Assembly: GCF_007860105.1 (NCBI RefSeq)
Contig: NZ_SJPU01000004.1
Coordinates: 124,001 to 188,000, forward strand
DNA from: Allorhodopirellula heiligendammensis
GTDB taxonomy: Bacteria; Planctomycetota; Planctomycetia; Pirellulales; Pirellulaceae
Length of the DNA stretch: 64,000 bases
Direction of reading: 5' to 3'
Under the pieces are notes generated by a model that worked only from the letters and a program-made list of their open reading frames with translations, did no database searches and was not told where the DNA came from. A program made the position numbers and the translations under genes. Positions 36,529 to 44,790 of the stretch are shown here, one piece after another (the stretch's first letter is position 1; each line of letters starts with the position of its first letter).

Positions 36529-39255
36529 ATGGCTAAACCGACCAGCAAAAGTTTGGTGATCGTCGAATCACCCGCGAAAGCCCGCACGATCTCGAAGTTT
36601 CTCGGCAGTGGATATCAGGTCGAAGCCAGCGTCGGACACGTGCGCGATTTGCCGGGTGGGACGAAAGACATCCCTAAAAAATATAAAAAAGAGCCGTGGG
36701 CCTACCTCGGTGTGAACGTCGACAAGGATTTTGAGCCGGTTTACATCGTTCCTGCGGACAAGAAAAAGCAGGTCGACAAGCTTAAGGAAGCTCTCAAAGA
36801 CGCCGACAGTCTCTATCTCGCGACGGACGAGGATCGCGAGGGAGAAGCGATCAGTTGGCATCTATTCGAGCTGCTCAAGCCAAACGTGCCCGTTCACCGG
36901 CTTGTATTCCACGAAATTACCAAAGACGCGATCCAGCACGCTCTCGACACTCCCCGCCAGATCGACGACGGACTGGTCCGCGCCCAGGAAACTCGCCGGA
37001 TTCTCGATCGCCTCTACGGCTACGACGTCTCGCAGCTGCTCTGGCGCAAGGTCGGCCGGGGTCTGTCCGCCGGCCGGGTGCAAAGCGTCGCGGTACGATT
37101 AATCGTTGAGCGCGAGCGGGAACGCATCGCGTTTCATAACGCAACGTACTGGGATCTCGAAGCAATCTTCACCACCGCGAACGGAGACTCTTTGCCTGCG
37201 ACGCTCAGTACGGTATCGGGCCGCAAGATCCCAACCGGCAAAGATTTCGATTCCGACACCGGAAATCTGATCAATCCGCAGCTCTTGCAGATGGACGAGA
37301 CTGAGTCCAAAGATCTTGCGGAGCGGCTTCGAACCGGTGACTTTGAAGTCACCAAGGTCGAGGTGAAACCATTCGTCGAGCGTCCCAAAGCCCCATTCAC
37401 GACGAGTACTCTCCAACAGGAAGCGAACCGCAAATTGGGCATGACCGCCCGCCGCTGTATGCAGGCCGCCCAGCGGCTCTACGAAAACGGTTACATCACC
37501 TACATGCGGACCGACTCCACGACCTTGTCGACCGAAGCCGTCAATGCGGCACGCGAATTGGTGCGGAGCGAATACGGCGAAAAGTTCCTGCACGAAAGCG
37601 TGCGGACTTACAAGGGTAAAGTCAAGAATGCTCAGGAAGCTCACGAAGCAATTCGGCCAGCCGGTACCCCCTTCCGGGTGCCCTCGGCCGTCCAAGGAGA
37701 GCTCGATAACGATCAATTTCGATTGTTCGAACTGATCTGGAAACGTACTGTCGCCTGCCAAATGGCCGATGCCAAGAAACAACGTATCGGGGTCACTGTC
37801 AGCGGCGGCGACTGTACCTTCACGGCGTCGGGGACGAGTATCCTGTTCGAAGGTTTTTTGCGAGCGTATGTCGAGGGCAGCGACGATCCCGAGGCCGAAC
37901 TCGCCGACAAAGAACGCCTCTTGCCCGCCGTTTCCGAAAGTGACGCGTTGAGCGTCGCCGAAATGGACCCTAAGAGCCACACGACGCAGCCACCAGCACG
38001 ATTCAGTGAAGCGTCACTAACCCGTACGCTGGAAGAAAAGGGAATTGGCCGGCCGAGTACCTACGCATCGATCATCGATACGATCCAAAAACGCGATTAT
38101 GTCTACAAGAAAGGCAGTGCACTCGTTCCAAGCTGGACGGCATTCAGCGTGATCCGTTTGATGGAAACGCATTTTGAAGCCTTGGTCGACTATGACTTCA
38201 CGGCCCAGATGGAAGATTTCCTCGATACGATTAGTCGCCAGGAAGCCGAGGCACTCGCGTACCTCAAGGCTTTCTACTTCGGGGACGAGGACGGAGCTGA
38301 GCTACCACCGGATCAAAAGGCTGCCGTGGGCCTGAAGAAGCGACTCGCCGAGAAAATCGAGGAGATCGATCCACGCATCTCAGCCATGTTCTCTCTCGGT
38401 ACGCCTGAGCAAGGCGAACATCGCGAAGAAGTTTTCGTCCGTGTTGGGAAATATGGACCGTTCCTCGAGCAAGGTGAACGGAAGGCCGCAATTCTCGAAG
38501 GGACACCACCCGATGAAATGACGCTCGAGAAGGCGATGGAGCTGTTTGATGCGTCGGCTCGCGAAGACGAGCCACTAGGGGTTCATCCCGAAACTGGCAA
38601 AAACGTCTACATCAAGGCGGGACGGTTTGGACAGTACATCCAGCTCGGTGAGAAAGATGACGAAGAAAAACGCAACCAATCAATCCCGAAGAGTGTAGCG
38701 CCCGAGGACGTCACGTTCGAAATCGCATGCCAATTGCTGACGCTGCCCCGCAATCTAGGCAACAATCCTGAAAATGACGAGCCTGTGCTGGCCCACGACG
38801 GTCGGTATGGTCCCTACGTCAAATGCGGAAAAGAAACGCGTTCCTTGCCCGCAGGCGTTTCCCCCATCGATGTCACCTTTGACGAAGCGATCAAGCTTTT
38901 GAAGGAACCGAAGCAGCGGGGTCGCGCCGCTCCGAAAGAACCCATCGTCGCGTTCGAGAAGAAGAGCCCGATCACTGACCAAGAGGTCAAGATCCTGGAA
39001 GGACGTTTTGGTCCCTACGCAACCGATGGTGAAACGAACGCGTCGATTCCGCGAGGGACCGACGCGAAGGAAGTCTCCTTTGAAGACGCCCTGAACCTGA
39101 TCGCCGAGCGGGCCGCCAAGGGACCGTCCAAAAAGAAAAAGAAGAAGGCGGTCAAGAAAAAAACTGCGAAGAAAAAGGCGGTGAAAAAGAAGGCGACCAA
39201 GAAGAAGGCCGCGAAGAAAGCAGCCAAAAAGAAAGGCATCATCAAGAAGGAATAA
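36529..39255 (+). CDS. topA: DNA topoisomerase I with lysine-rich C-terminal tail
   Basis: Relaxes negatively supercoiled DNA by single-strand passage. The 908 residues open with a Toprim domain (LVIVESPAKARTISKFLG and LATDEDREGEAISWHL) and contain the catalytic tyrosine in GYITYMRTDST (about 325). The usual zinc-finger cysteines are absent. Instead there are four C-terminal Toprim_Crpt-type repeats between about 635 and 860, each with a G(R/K)(F/Y)G(P/Q)Y core such as VGKYGPFLEQGE and EGRFGPYATDGE. The last 42 residues are almost entirely Lys and Ala, like the tail of histone H1, and should bind DNA non-specifically. The SUI1-like gene begins one base after the stop, so the two are co-transcribed. 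Confidence 0.95.
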   Translation: MAKPTSKSLVIVESPAKARTISKFLGSGYQVEASVGHVRDLPGGTKDIPKKYKKEPWAYLGVNVDKDFEPVYIVPADKKKQVDKLKEALKDADSLYLATDEDREGEAISWHLFELLKPNVPVHRLVFHEITKDAIQHALDTPRQIDDGLVRAQETRRILDRLYGYDVSQLLWRKVGRGLSAGRVQSVAVRLIVERERERIAFHNATYWDLEAIFTTANGDSLPATLSTVSGRKIPTGKDFDSDTGNLINPQLLQMDETESKDLAERLRTGDFEVTKVEVKPFVERPKAPFTTSTLQQEANRKLGMTARRCMQAAQRLYENGYITYMRTDSTTLSTEAVNAARELVRSEYGEKFLHESVRTYKGKVKNAQEAHEAIRPAGTPFRVPSAVQGELDNDQFRLFELIWKRTVACQMADAKKQRIGVTVSGGDCTFTASGTSILFEGFLRAYVEGSDDPEAELADKERLLPAVSESDALSVAEMDPKSHTTQPPARFSEASLTRTLEEKGIGRPSTYASIIDTIQKRDYVYKKGSALVPSWTAFSVIRLMETHFEALVDYDFTAQMEDFLDTISRQEAEALAYLKAFYFGDEDGAELPPDQKAAVGLKKRLAEKIEEIDPRISAMFSLGTPEQGEHREEVFVRVGKYGPFLEQGERKAAILEGTPPDEMTLEKAMELFDASAREDEPLGVHPETGKNVYIKAGRFGQYIQLGEKDDEEKRNQSIPKSVAPEDVTFEIACQLLTLPRNLGNNPENDEPVLAHDGRYGPYVKCGKETRSLPAGVSPIDVTFDEAIKLLKEPKQRGRAAPKEPIVAFEKKSPITDQEVKILEGRFGPYATDGETNASIPRGTDAKEVSFEDALNLIAERAAKGPSKKKKKKAVKKKTAKKKAVKKKATKKKAAKKAAKKKGIIKKE

Positions 39256-39256
39256 T

Positions 39257-39640
39257 ATGTCTCGACTTTTCGCTGGCACCCCCTTCGACATCCCTCCCAC
39301 CTGTGAGCTGTGCGGGAACCCTGAGCCGCAGTGCAGCTGCACAGCCGCGGAAAAGGAGGCTGCCGAGACCCGTCAACGGATCGAATCAGAACGCGTCGCA
39401 CCCGAAAAGCAGACCGCAACCATTCGCACTGAGAAGCGGAAAGGCGGACGGACCGCGACTGTAATCACGGGGCTGTCAGCGGTCGCAAATGACTTGCCCA
39501 GCCTGCTTTCACAACTGCAGGCCGCTTGCGGCACCGGGGGCACGGTCAAACGCAAGGAAGATCTCATCGAACTGCAAGGCGACCACGTTGCCAACGCGAC
39601 GAGGTGCCTCGTGGATCTCGGCTATCGCATCAAGAAGTGA
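39257..39640 (+). CDS. SUI1/eIF1-like translation initiation factor (YciH type)
   Basis: A 127-residue protein. The C-terminal 80 residues match the SUI1 fold: IRTEKRKGGRTATVITGLS, then LLSQLQAACGTGGTVKRKED and a final GDHVANATRCLVDLGYRIKK. The N-terminus carries CELCGNPEPQCSC, a possible zinc-binding cluster. Eukaryotic eIF1 controls start-codon choice; the bacterial YciH proteins are thought to affect initiation fidelity. It begins one base after topA, so translation is likely coupled. Confidence 0.88.
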   Translation: MSRLFAGTPFDIPPTCELCGNPEPQCSCTAAEKEAAETRQRIESERVAPEKQTATIRTEKRKGGRTATVITGLSAVANDLPSLLSQLQAACGTGGTVKRKEDLIELQGDHVANATRCLVDLGYRIKK

Positions 39641-39663
39641 CTCGCTCCGGCGTGCCACTCCAT

Positions 39664-39720
39664 CCAGCCAATTGCTTCGCGGCCAGCCAATTGCTTCGCG
39701 GCCAGCCAGTGGCTCCGCGG
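39664..39720. repeat. Three 19-base tandem repeats
   Basis: Two perfect copies of CCAGCCAATTGCTTCGCGG (39664-39682, 39683-39701) and a third with three or four changes (39702-39720). They lie in the 217-base gap between the SUI1-like gene and the cupin gene. The sequence is not part of any convincing gene. Confidence 0.85.
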
Positions 39721-39857
39721 AATGGGATTTGCATTCGAAATCGATTTGCTGCAGAATGGTGTCTCGTGAGCAAATTGGAACGTTTGATCGTGCTCGCGTT
39801 CGGTTGGCACCTCTGTGTCGCATCACTTCAATCACATCTTTGACGAAGGGCGCTAAG

Positions 39858-40187
39858 ATGGACATCCCGCAGATCATCAACAAGGACGAAGCCAGCATCG
39901 GTGGTATGGGCCAGGGGTACCTTGTCGCCGGAAAAAATGTTGACCTTAGGCGCTGGGACGAAGAGCCGGGCAATGCCTGTCAGTCGAGCTGTCGCCAATA
40001 TGAGACGGTCGGTTATCTTATCAGCGGCGTGATGGAAATTGAAATCAATGGACAATGCGCGACGTTGAAAGCCGGTGACTCGTGGTTGGTCCCCGCGGGG
40101 GCGCCACACCACTACCGAATAATCGAATCAATTGTGGCGATCGAAGCCACCAGCCCTCCGGGGCGATTTCAACATAAGGACGAGTGA
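39858..40187 (+). CDS. Small cupin-domain protein
   Basis: A 109-residue single cupin barrel. The two cupin motifs are visible: YETVGYLISGVMEIEINGQ and LKAGDSWLVPAGAPHHYRI, with the usual His residues in the second motif; the first motif lacks the normal HxH, so metal binding may be altered. Function unknown. It could be a small sugar or ligand-binding protein or a detoxifying enzyme. I start at ATG 39858 because the longer frame upstream crosses the tandem repeats and has no domain match. Confidence 0.75.
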   Translation: MDIPQIINKDEASIGGMGQGYLVAGKNVDLRRWDEEPGNACQSSCRQYETVGYLISGVMEIEINGQCATLKAGDSWLVPAGAPHHYRIIESIVAIEATSPPGRFQHKDE

Positions 40188-40262
40188 GCCGGTGGCATTG
40201 GGCACGCAGCCTGTGTATTCGTCGGCAGACGGGTCATCGGCAGACTACATGGAACCGCCAGC

Positions 40263-41726
40263 TCAAATGATTGCGTGAATCGGCTCGACATGCTCGACAC
40301 CGACGAGTTTCTGATCCAAGCCACTATAGAAATAGGATAGGTGATTTGGATCAAGTCCCATTTGATGCAAAATGGTTGCGTGCAGATTCTTCACGTGCAT
40401 CGGATTTTCAACGGCAGCGGAGCCGAGCTCATCGGTGGTACCGTAGCTAACACCACCTTTGATCCCGCCGCCTGCCATCCACATGGTGAATCCCATCGAG
40501 TTGTGGTCCCGTCCACTGCCTTCAGCATACTCCGCAGTCGGCTGGCGTCCAAACTCGCCACCCCAGACGACCAACGTCTCATCGAGTAGCCCGGTTCGTT
40601 TGAGATCCGTTAGCAGCGCGGCAACTGGCAGATCGGTTGCGCCAGCATGGAGGTTGTGATTTGACTCCAAATTTCCATGAGCATCCCAGTTGGCGTCGTT
40701 ATGTGCGCCACCGCTGTAGAGTTGGATGAATCGGACGCCCCGCTGGACCAGCCGGCGGGCCAGCAGACAACGACGGCCAAAGTCAGCCGTTTTCGGGTCT
40801 TCGACGCCGTACAGGGCAAGTGTTTCGGCTGACTCGTCGGAGAGGTCAACCGCTTCCGGAGCGGCCGTCTGCATGTTGTACGCCAGCTCATAGCTGCTAA
40901 TCCGCGACGCAAGTGCTTCTTCATGCCCATGACTAACTAAGTGTCGCCGATTGGCAACTTGGATCGAATCGATCAACTGGCGTTGCACCCCTGGCGGCAG
41001 ATCCTTGGGAGGGGCGAGGTCGAGGATGGGAGCGCCCTTGGTCCGAAACACCGTACCCTGATAGGTAGCGGGCATGTATCCACTGCTCCAATTCTTGGCG
41101 CCACTGATCGGTCCTCCGCTGGGGTCGAGCATGACGACGAACCCGGGCATGTTCTGATTCTCACTACCCAATCCATAGGTCACCCATGACCCCATCGCGG
41201 GGTTTCCAGACAGCAATTTGCCGCTATTCATCATCAACATGGCCGAGCCGTGGATGGGCGATTCGGCGGTCATTGAGTGCAGGAACGCGATATCATCAAC
41301 ATGCTTTGCTACGTTAGGGAACAGCGAGCTGACGTACTTCCCACACTCGCCGTACTGCTTGAAATCCCAGCGTGGCTCGACGATTCGGCCCCCCGCCTTG
41401 TGTCCACCGCGACCAAATGTCTTGACGTCGACCGTCTTGCCATCCATGCCCTTCATGGCGGGTTTGTAGTCGAAGGTGTCGATATGACTGGGACCGCCGT
41501 ACATGAACAAGAAAATCACGGACTTTGCTTTGGGAGCAAAATGCGGTGGCTTGATCGCCATCGGACCCGCCGGAGATTCCCCATCCAGTGACGCAGCCGC
41601 GGCCGACGAGAAGAAACCATCATCGCAGAACATGCCGCTCAGAGCAGCAGCCCCGAACCCGGCTCCAGATTCCCAAATAAATTCGCGACGGGTGCGTCCA
41701 CAGAAATGAGAGCGTGATTGAGTCAT
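40263..41726 (-). CDS. Tat-exported DUF1501 protein (sulfatase-like)
   Basis: A 487-residue protein with a twin-arginine signal (GRTRREFIWESGAGFGAAAL) and the DUF1501 family landmarks: VIFLFMYGGPSHIDTFDYKP, FLHSMTAESPIHGSAMLMMN, SWVTYGLGSENQNMPGFVV, RFIQLYSGGAHNDANWDAH and VVWGGEFGRQPTAEYAEGSG, then DHNSMGFTMWMAGGGIKGG. The fold is alkaline-phosphatase/sulfatase-like; the substrate is unknown. In planctomycetes the gene usually accompanies a large PSCyt1/DUF1549/DUF1553 gene, but none is present here. I start at ATG 41726; ATG 41801 is an alternative and the frame is open to 41969. Confidence 0.88.
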   Translation of the reverse strand: MTQSRSHFCGRTRREFIWESGAGFGAAALSGMFCDDGFFSSAAAASLDGESPAGPMAIKPPHFAPKAKSVIFLFMYGGPSHIDTFDYKPAMKGMDGKTVDVKTFGRGGHKAGGRIVEPRWDFKQYGECGKYVSSLFPNVAKHVDDIAFLHSMTAESPIHGSAMLMMNSGKLLSGNPAMGSWVTYGLGSENQNMPGFVVMLDPSGGPISGAKNWSSGYMPATYQGTVFRTKGAPILDLAPPKDLPPGVQRQLIDSIQVANRRHLVSHGHEEALASRISSYELAYNMQTAAPEAVDLSDESAETLALYGVEDPKTADFGRRCLLARRLVQRGVRFIQLYSGGAHNDANWDAHGNLESNHNLHAGATDLPVAALLTDLKRTGLLDETLVVWGGEFGRQPTAEYAEGSGRDHNSMGFTMWMAGGGIKGGVSYGTTDELGSAAVENPMHVKNLHATILHQMGLDPNHLSYFYSGLDQKLVGVEHVEPIHAII

Positions 41727-42094
41727 CGGTGAGGAGATGGGGTGGGAGTTTACGGGAGGGGCGTGTCGAAGACAGCAGCTGCGGGGATGTTGCGAATTCA
41801 TTCTAACCATAGATGGCAGGTTTTGGCAAAATGCCTGTGGCCAGCATGCGGGCATTCTCTGAATCCACCCGATCTCCAGGCGGTTTAGCCCTGATGTCCC
41901 CACGGACGGCGATCCAACACCACCCCCGAAGTTTCGCTTCGCAGCACTGAATGTTAGCTGGCAGCTCACGCCGCAGGTCGGCCGCCGGCGGAGGTGTCAG
42001 CTTGGTAGGAGTTTCTGAAATGACGTGGGCCGGGTAGAATCGGGTTCGTCGATCGACACTTCTACAAGTGCTGCAGAAATCTTGAGTAATCTCC
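41727..42094. other. 368-base divergent gap upstream of the DUF1501 gene and nadA
   Basis: Should contain promoters for both genes. A minus-strand frame at 41803-42096 encodes 97 residues with fairly normal composition (for example PAADLRRELPANIQCCEAKL) but overlaps the nadA start and has no recognised family, so I do not call it a gene. No hairpin or repeat stands out. Confidence 0.3.
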
Positions 42095-43312
42095 ATGGCT
42101 GAATCCCCACTCTCCGCGTCTACTCGTCAAAGCTTGCCGACCACAACCGCAAATCCGGTTAGCGGCTCTGCGGGGAGCGGCGTCAGTAATGCGGATTCAA
42201 TGTTGCCGCTTGCCCCGTACAAAACGGTAGGCGAACCGGAATTACGCGAGCGGATCGAATCAGTGCGCGAGGAGTTCGGAAAACGTTTGCTGATTTTGGG
42301 ACATCATTATCAGCAGGATGACGTGATCGCCCATACCGATCTCCGCGGCGACAGTTATCAACTGTCCGAGATGGCTGCATCGAGTGGTGAGTGCCGAACC
42401 ATCGTATTCTGCGGCGTTCACTTCATGGCTGAAACAGCGGACATCCTGGCCAACACGCCCGACCGACTTGCCTCTCGCAGGGGCGAACGCGTCAATGTGC
42501 TCCTGCCGGACATGGCGGCAGGCTGCTCAATGGCGGATATGGCCGGCATCCGACAAGTCGAAGCTGCTTGGGCCGACATGGGTGAGGTGATCGATACCGA
42601 GCAGGTCATTCCTGTGACCTACATCAACAGTGCCGCTAGTTTAAAAGCGTTTTGTGGCCGGCATGGTGGAATTGTCTGTACCAGCAGTAATGCACAGGCC
42701 GTCTTGAAATGGGCCTTTGAACGCGGGCAGCGAGTGCTGTTTTTCCCCGACCAACATCTGGGGCGCAACACAGCCCTGACCATGGATATCGGTGAAGAGC
42801 AGATGCCGGTCTGGGATCCATATGCGCTTGAACTGGGCGGCAACTCGGAAGCTCAGATTGAGAACAGTCGCGTCATTCTCTGGAAAGGACACTGCAGTGT
42901 TCATCAAATGTTCCGCCCCGAACACGTCGCTAAATTTCGCGAAGATCATCCTGGTATCAAGATCCTAGTACACCCCGAGTGTCCACGAGATGTCAACGAT
43001 ATCGCTGACATTAGCGGTAGCACCGGAAAGATCATCAATACCGTCAAAGCGGCTGCTCCGGGGACGAAGTGGGCCATCGGTACCGAACTGCATCTCGTGA
43101 ACCGGCTCAAAGCCGAGCATCCCGAGCAAGAGATCCATTTTCTCAGCCCCGTTGTTTGCATGTGCGCGACGATGTATCGCATCGATTTACCCCATCTATG
43201 CTGGACGCTGGAGAACCTGCGCGAGGGAAATCTCGTCAATCAAATTCGCGTTGATGACGAGACGATGAAATGGAGTTTGATTGCGTTGGAACGAATGCTG
43301 GCTGTTAAATGA
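42095..43312 (+). CDS. nadA: Quinolinate synthase
   Basis: Condenses iminoaspartate with dihydroxyacetone phosphate to make quinolinate, the first committed step of NAD synthesis, using a 4Fe-4S cluster. The 405 residues show LLILGHHYQQDDVIAHTDL, IVFCGVHFMAETADIL, LLPDMAAGCSMADM, TYINSAASLKAFCG, IVCTSSNAQAVLKWA, ILVHPECPRDV and VVCMCATMYRIDL. The cysteines in FCGVHF, IVCTSS and VVCMC are the likely cluster ligands. An N-terminal extension of about 40 residues precedes the conserved part. No nadB or nadC adjoins. The stop overlaps the start of the DUF423 gene. Confidence 0.95.
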   Translation: MAESPLSASTRQSLPTTTANPVSGSAGSGVSNADSMLPLAPYKTVGEPELRERIESVREEFGKRLLILGHHYQQDDVIAHTDLRGDSYQLSEMAASSGECRTIVFCGVHFMAETADILANTPDRLASRRGERVNVLLPDMAAGCSMADMAGIRQVEAAWADMGEVIDTEQVIPVTYINSAASLKAFCGRHGGIVCTSSNAQAVLKWAFERGQRVLFFPDQHLGRNTALTMDIGEEQMPVWDPYALELGGNSEAQIENSRVILWKGHCSVHQMFRPEHVAKFREDHPGIKILVHPECPRDVNDIADISGSTGKIINTVKAAAPGTKWAIGTELHLVNRLKAEHPEQEIHFLSPVVCMCATMYRIDLPHLCWTLENLREGNLVNQIRVDDETMKWSLIALERMLAVK

Positions 43313-43719
43313 TGAGCAACGCACGGACTCCCTTCGTGGCCGCGGCAGTCGCTGGGGCACTCGCGGTATTGATCGGCGCCTTCGGAGCCCACTGGCTACC
43401 GGTTTATTTGGCCGGAACCGGCGTCGATGCCGAGCTACTGGCCAAACGTTTGGCGCAGTTCGACACGGGCGCGCGCTATCATTTGGCGCACGCGATCGCC
43501 CTGCTGGCGTTGATTGCCTTACCGACGCGTCCGAGCGCCACCCTCCGCTGGAGCGTTTGCCTCTTTGTCGCCGGCATCGTGTTTTTCTCAGGTAGCCTTT
43601 ACGTGCTCGTGCTGACCAATACACCCTGGCTGGGTGCGATCACACCGATCGGCGGCGGGTGCTGGATCATCGCGTGGATCTTGATCGCATTCCTGCATCC
43701 CTCCTCCCGCAATGCCTGA
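43309..43719 (+). CDS. DUF423 family membrane protein
   Basis: A 136-residue integral membrane protein with four hydrophobic segments. GALAVLIGAFGAHWL and DTGARYHLAHAIALLALI are typical of DUF423 (YgdD family), as is LVLTNTPWLGAITPIGGGCW. Function is not established. It overlaps the nadA stop by four bases (ATGA at 43309-43312), so it should be co-expressed with nadA, and pyrB begins 21 bases after it. Confidence 0.85.
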   Translation: MMSNARTPFVAAAVAGALAVLIGAFGAHWLPVYLAGTGVDAELLAKRLAQFDTGARYHLAHAIALLALIALPTRPSATLRWSVCLFVAGIVFFSGSLYVLVLTNTPWLGAITPIGGGCWIIAWILIAFLHPSSRNA

Positions 43720-43740
43720 TGGGTTCCTACAATCTCGAGC

Positions 43741-44772
43741 ATGGACACGATGACCCAATCCGCTCCGCTCCCCTTCCCGTCCGCATGGCGTGATCGTCAT
43801 CTACTGGACCTCGAGCGACTGCAAGCGGCGGAGCTGTTCGCGATTCTTAGCACAGCCGAACAGCTCAAAGCACTGACCGATGGATGTCGGCGAAAGATAT
43901 CCCTACTGTCAGGCAAGACCTGTGCGAATCTGTTTTTTGAAAACAGTACACGGACGCGAAATAGTTTTTCGCTCGCCGCCAAGCGACTCGGGGCGGACAC
44001 GGTCGAGTTCAGCAGTGCCGGCAGCAGTGTTGCGAAGGGTGAAACGTTCGTTGACACAGCCAAAACGATCGAGGCGATGGGCGTCGACTGGGTTGTGACG
44101 CGGCACCAGACGCCAGGCACGCCACATTTGCTCGCTCGCGAACTCGGGTGTAGCGTTCTCAATGCAGGCGATGGGCCGCATGAACACCCCACGCAGGGTT
44201 TGCTCGATATCCTCACAATTCTGCAGCATCGTGGCCCGCGTGATTGGCAGAGTGCGTCTCTTGACCCCAGTCAATTACTGGCGGGAATGACCGTTGCGAT
44301 GGTAGGTGACATTGCCCATAGCCGAACCGCTCGCAGCAATATCTGGGGCCTGAAATCGCTGGGGGCAGACGTGATCATTTGCGGCCCACCCACGCTCGTC
44401 AGTCCACGCTGGGAAGAGATCGGTTTCGAAGTCGCTCACCGGCTCGATGATATTGTCGAGCGGTGCGATGTACTGAACCTACTGCGGATTCAGTTCGAAC
44501 GTCAGCAAACGCGTCCGTTCCCGAGTGTGCGTGAGTACGCGGCCTTGTATGCCATGAATGGTGATCGGATGCGGCGGGCGAAATCTGACATTTTGATCAT
44601 GGCCCCTGGCCCTATCAATCGTGGCGTCGAGATCACGCCCGAAGTCGCCGATGGACCGCACTCGGTGATCCTCGAGCAAGTCACTAATGGAATCGCGGTG
44701 AGAATGGCGGCTCTGTGGCTGTTGTCGGGGGCGTCCGATATCGCTGCATCAGAATCTAACCCACCTCGTTGA
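43741..44772 (+). CDS. pyrB: Aspartate carbamoyltransferase, catalytic chain
   Basis: Joins carbamoyl phosphate and aspartate, the second step of pyrimidine synthesis. The 343 residues have the carbamoyl-phosphate loop [20 protein letters not shown] (about 61-80), [30 protein letters not shown] (about 149), [19 protein letters not shown] and [12 protein letters not shown]. It lies 18 bases upstream of the pyrC-like gene; no regulatory chain (pyrI) is present. The pairing with an apparently inactive dihydroorotase suggests the Pseudomonas-like assembly in which the two proteins form a dodecamer. Confidence 0.96.
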   Translation: MDTMTQSAPLPFPSAWRDRHLLDLERLQAAELFAILSTAEQLKALTDGCRRKISLLSGKTCANLFFENSTRTRNSFSLAAKRLGADTVEFSSAGSSVAKGETFVDTAKTIEAMGVDWVVTRHQTPGTPHLLARELGCSVLNAGDGPHEHPTQGLLDILTILQHRGPRDWQSASLDPSQLLAGMTVAMVGDIAHSRTARSNIWGLKSLGADVIICGPPTLVSPRWEEIGFEVAHRLDDIVERCDVLNLLRIQFERQQTRPFPSVREYAALYAMNGDRMRRAKSDILIMAPGPINRGVEITPEVADGPHSVILEQVTNGIAVRMAALWLLSGASDIAASESNPPR

Positions 44773-44790
44773 CGGTAGGAAACGCTCGCC

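Noticed and set aside
37099-37980. 293-codon minus-strand open frame
   Set aside because: Antisense to topA, no motif.
39664-39720. CRISPR-like repeat
   Set aside because: Units are directly adjacent with no spacers and no cas genes are present.
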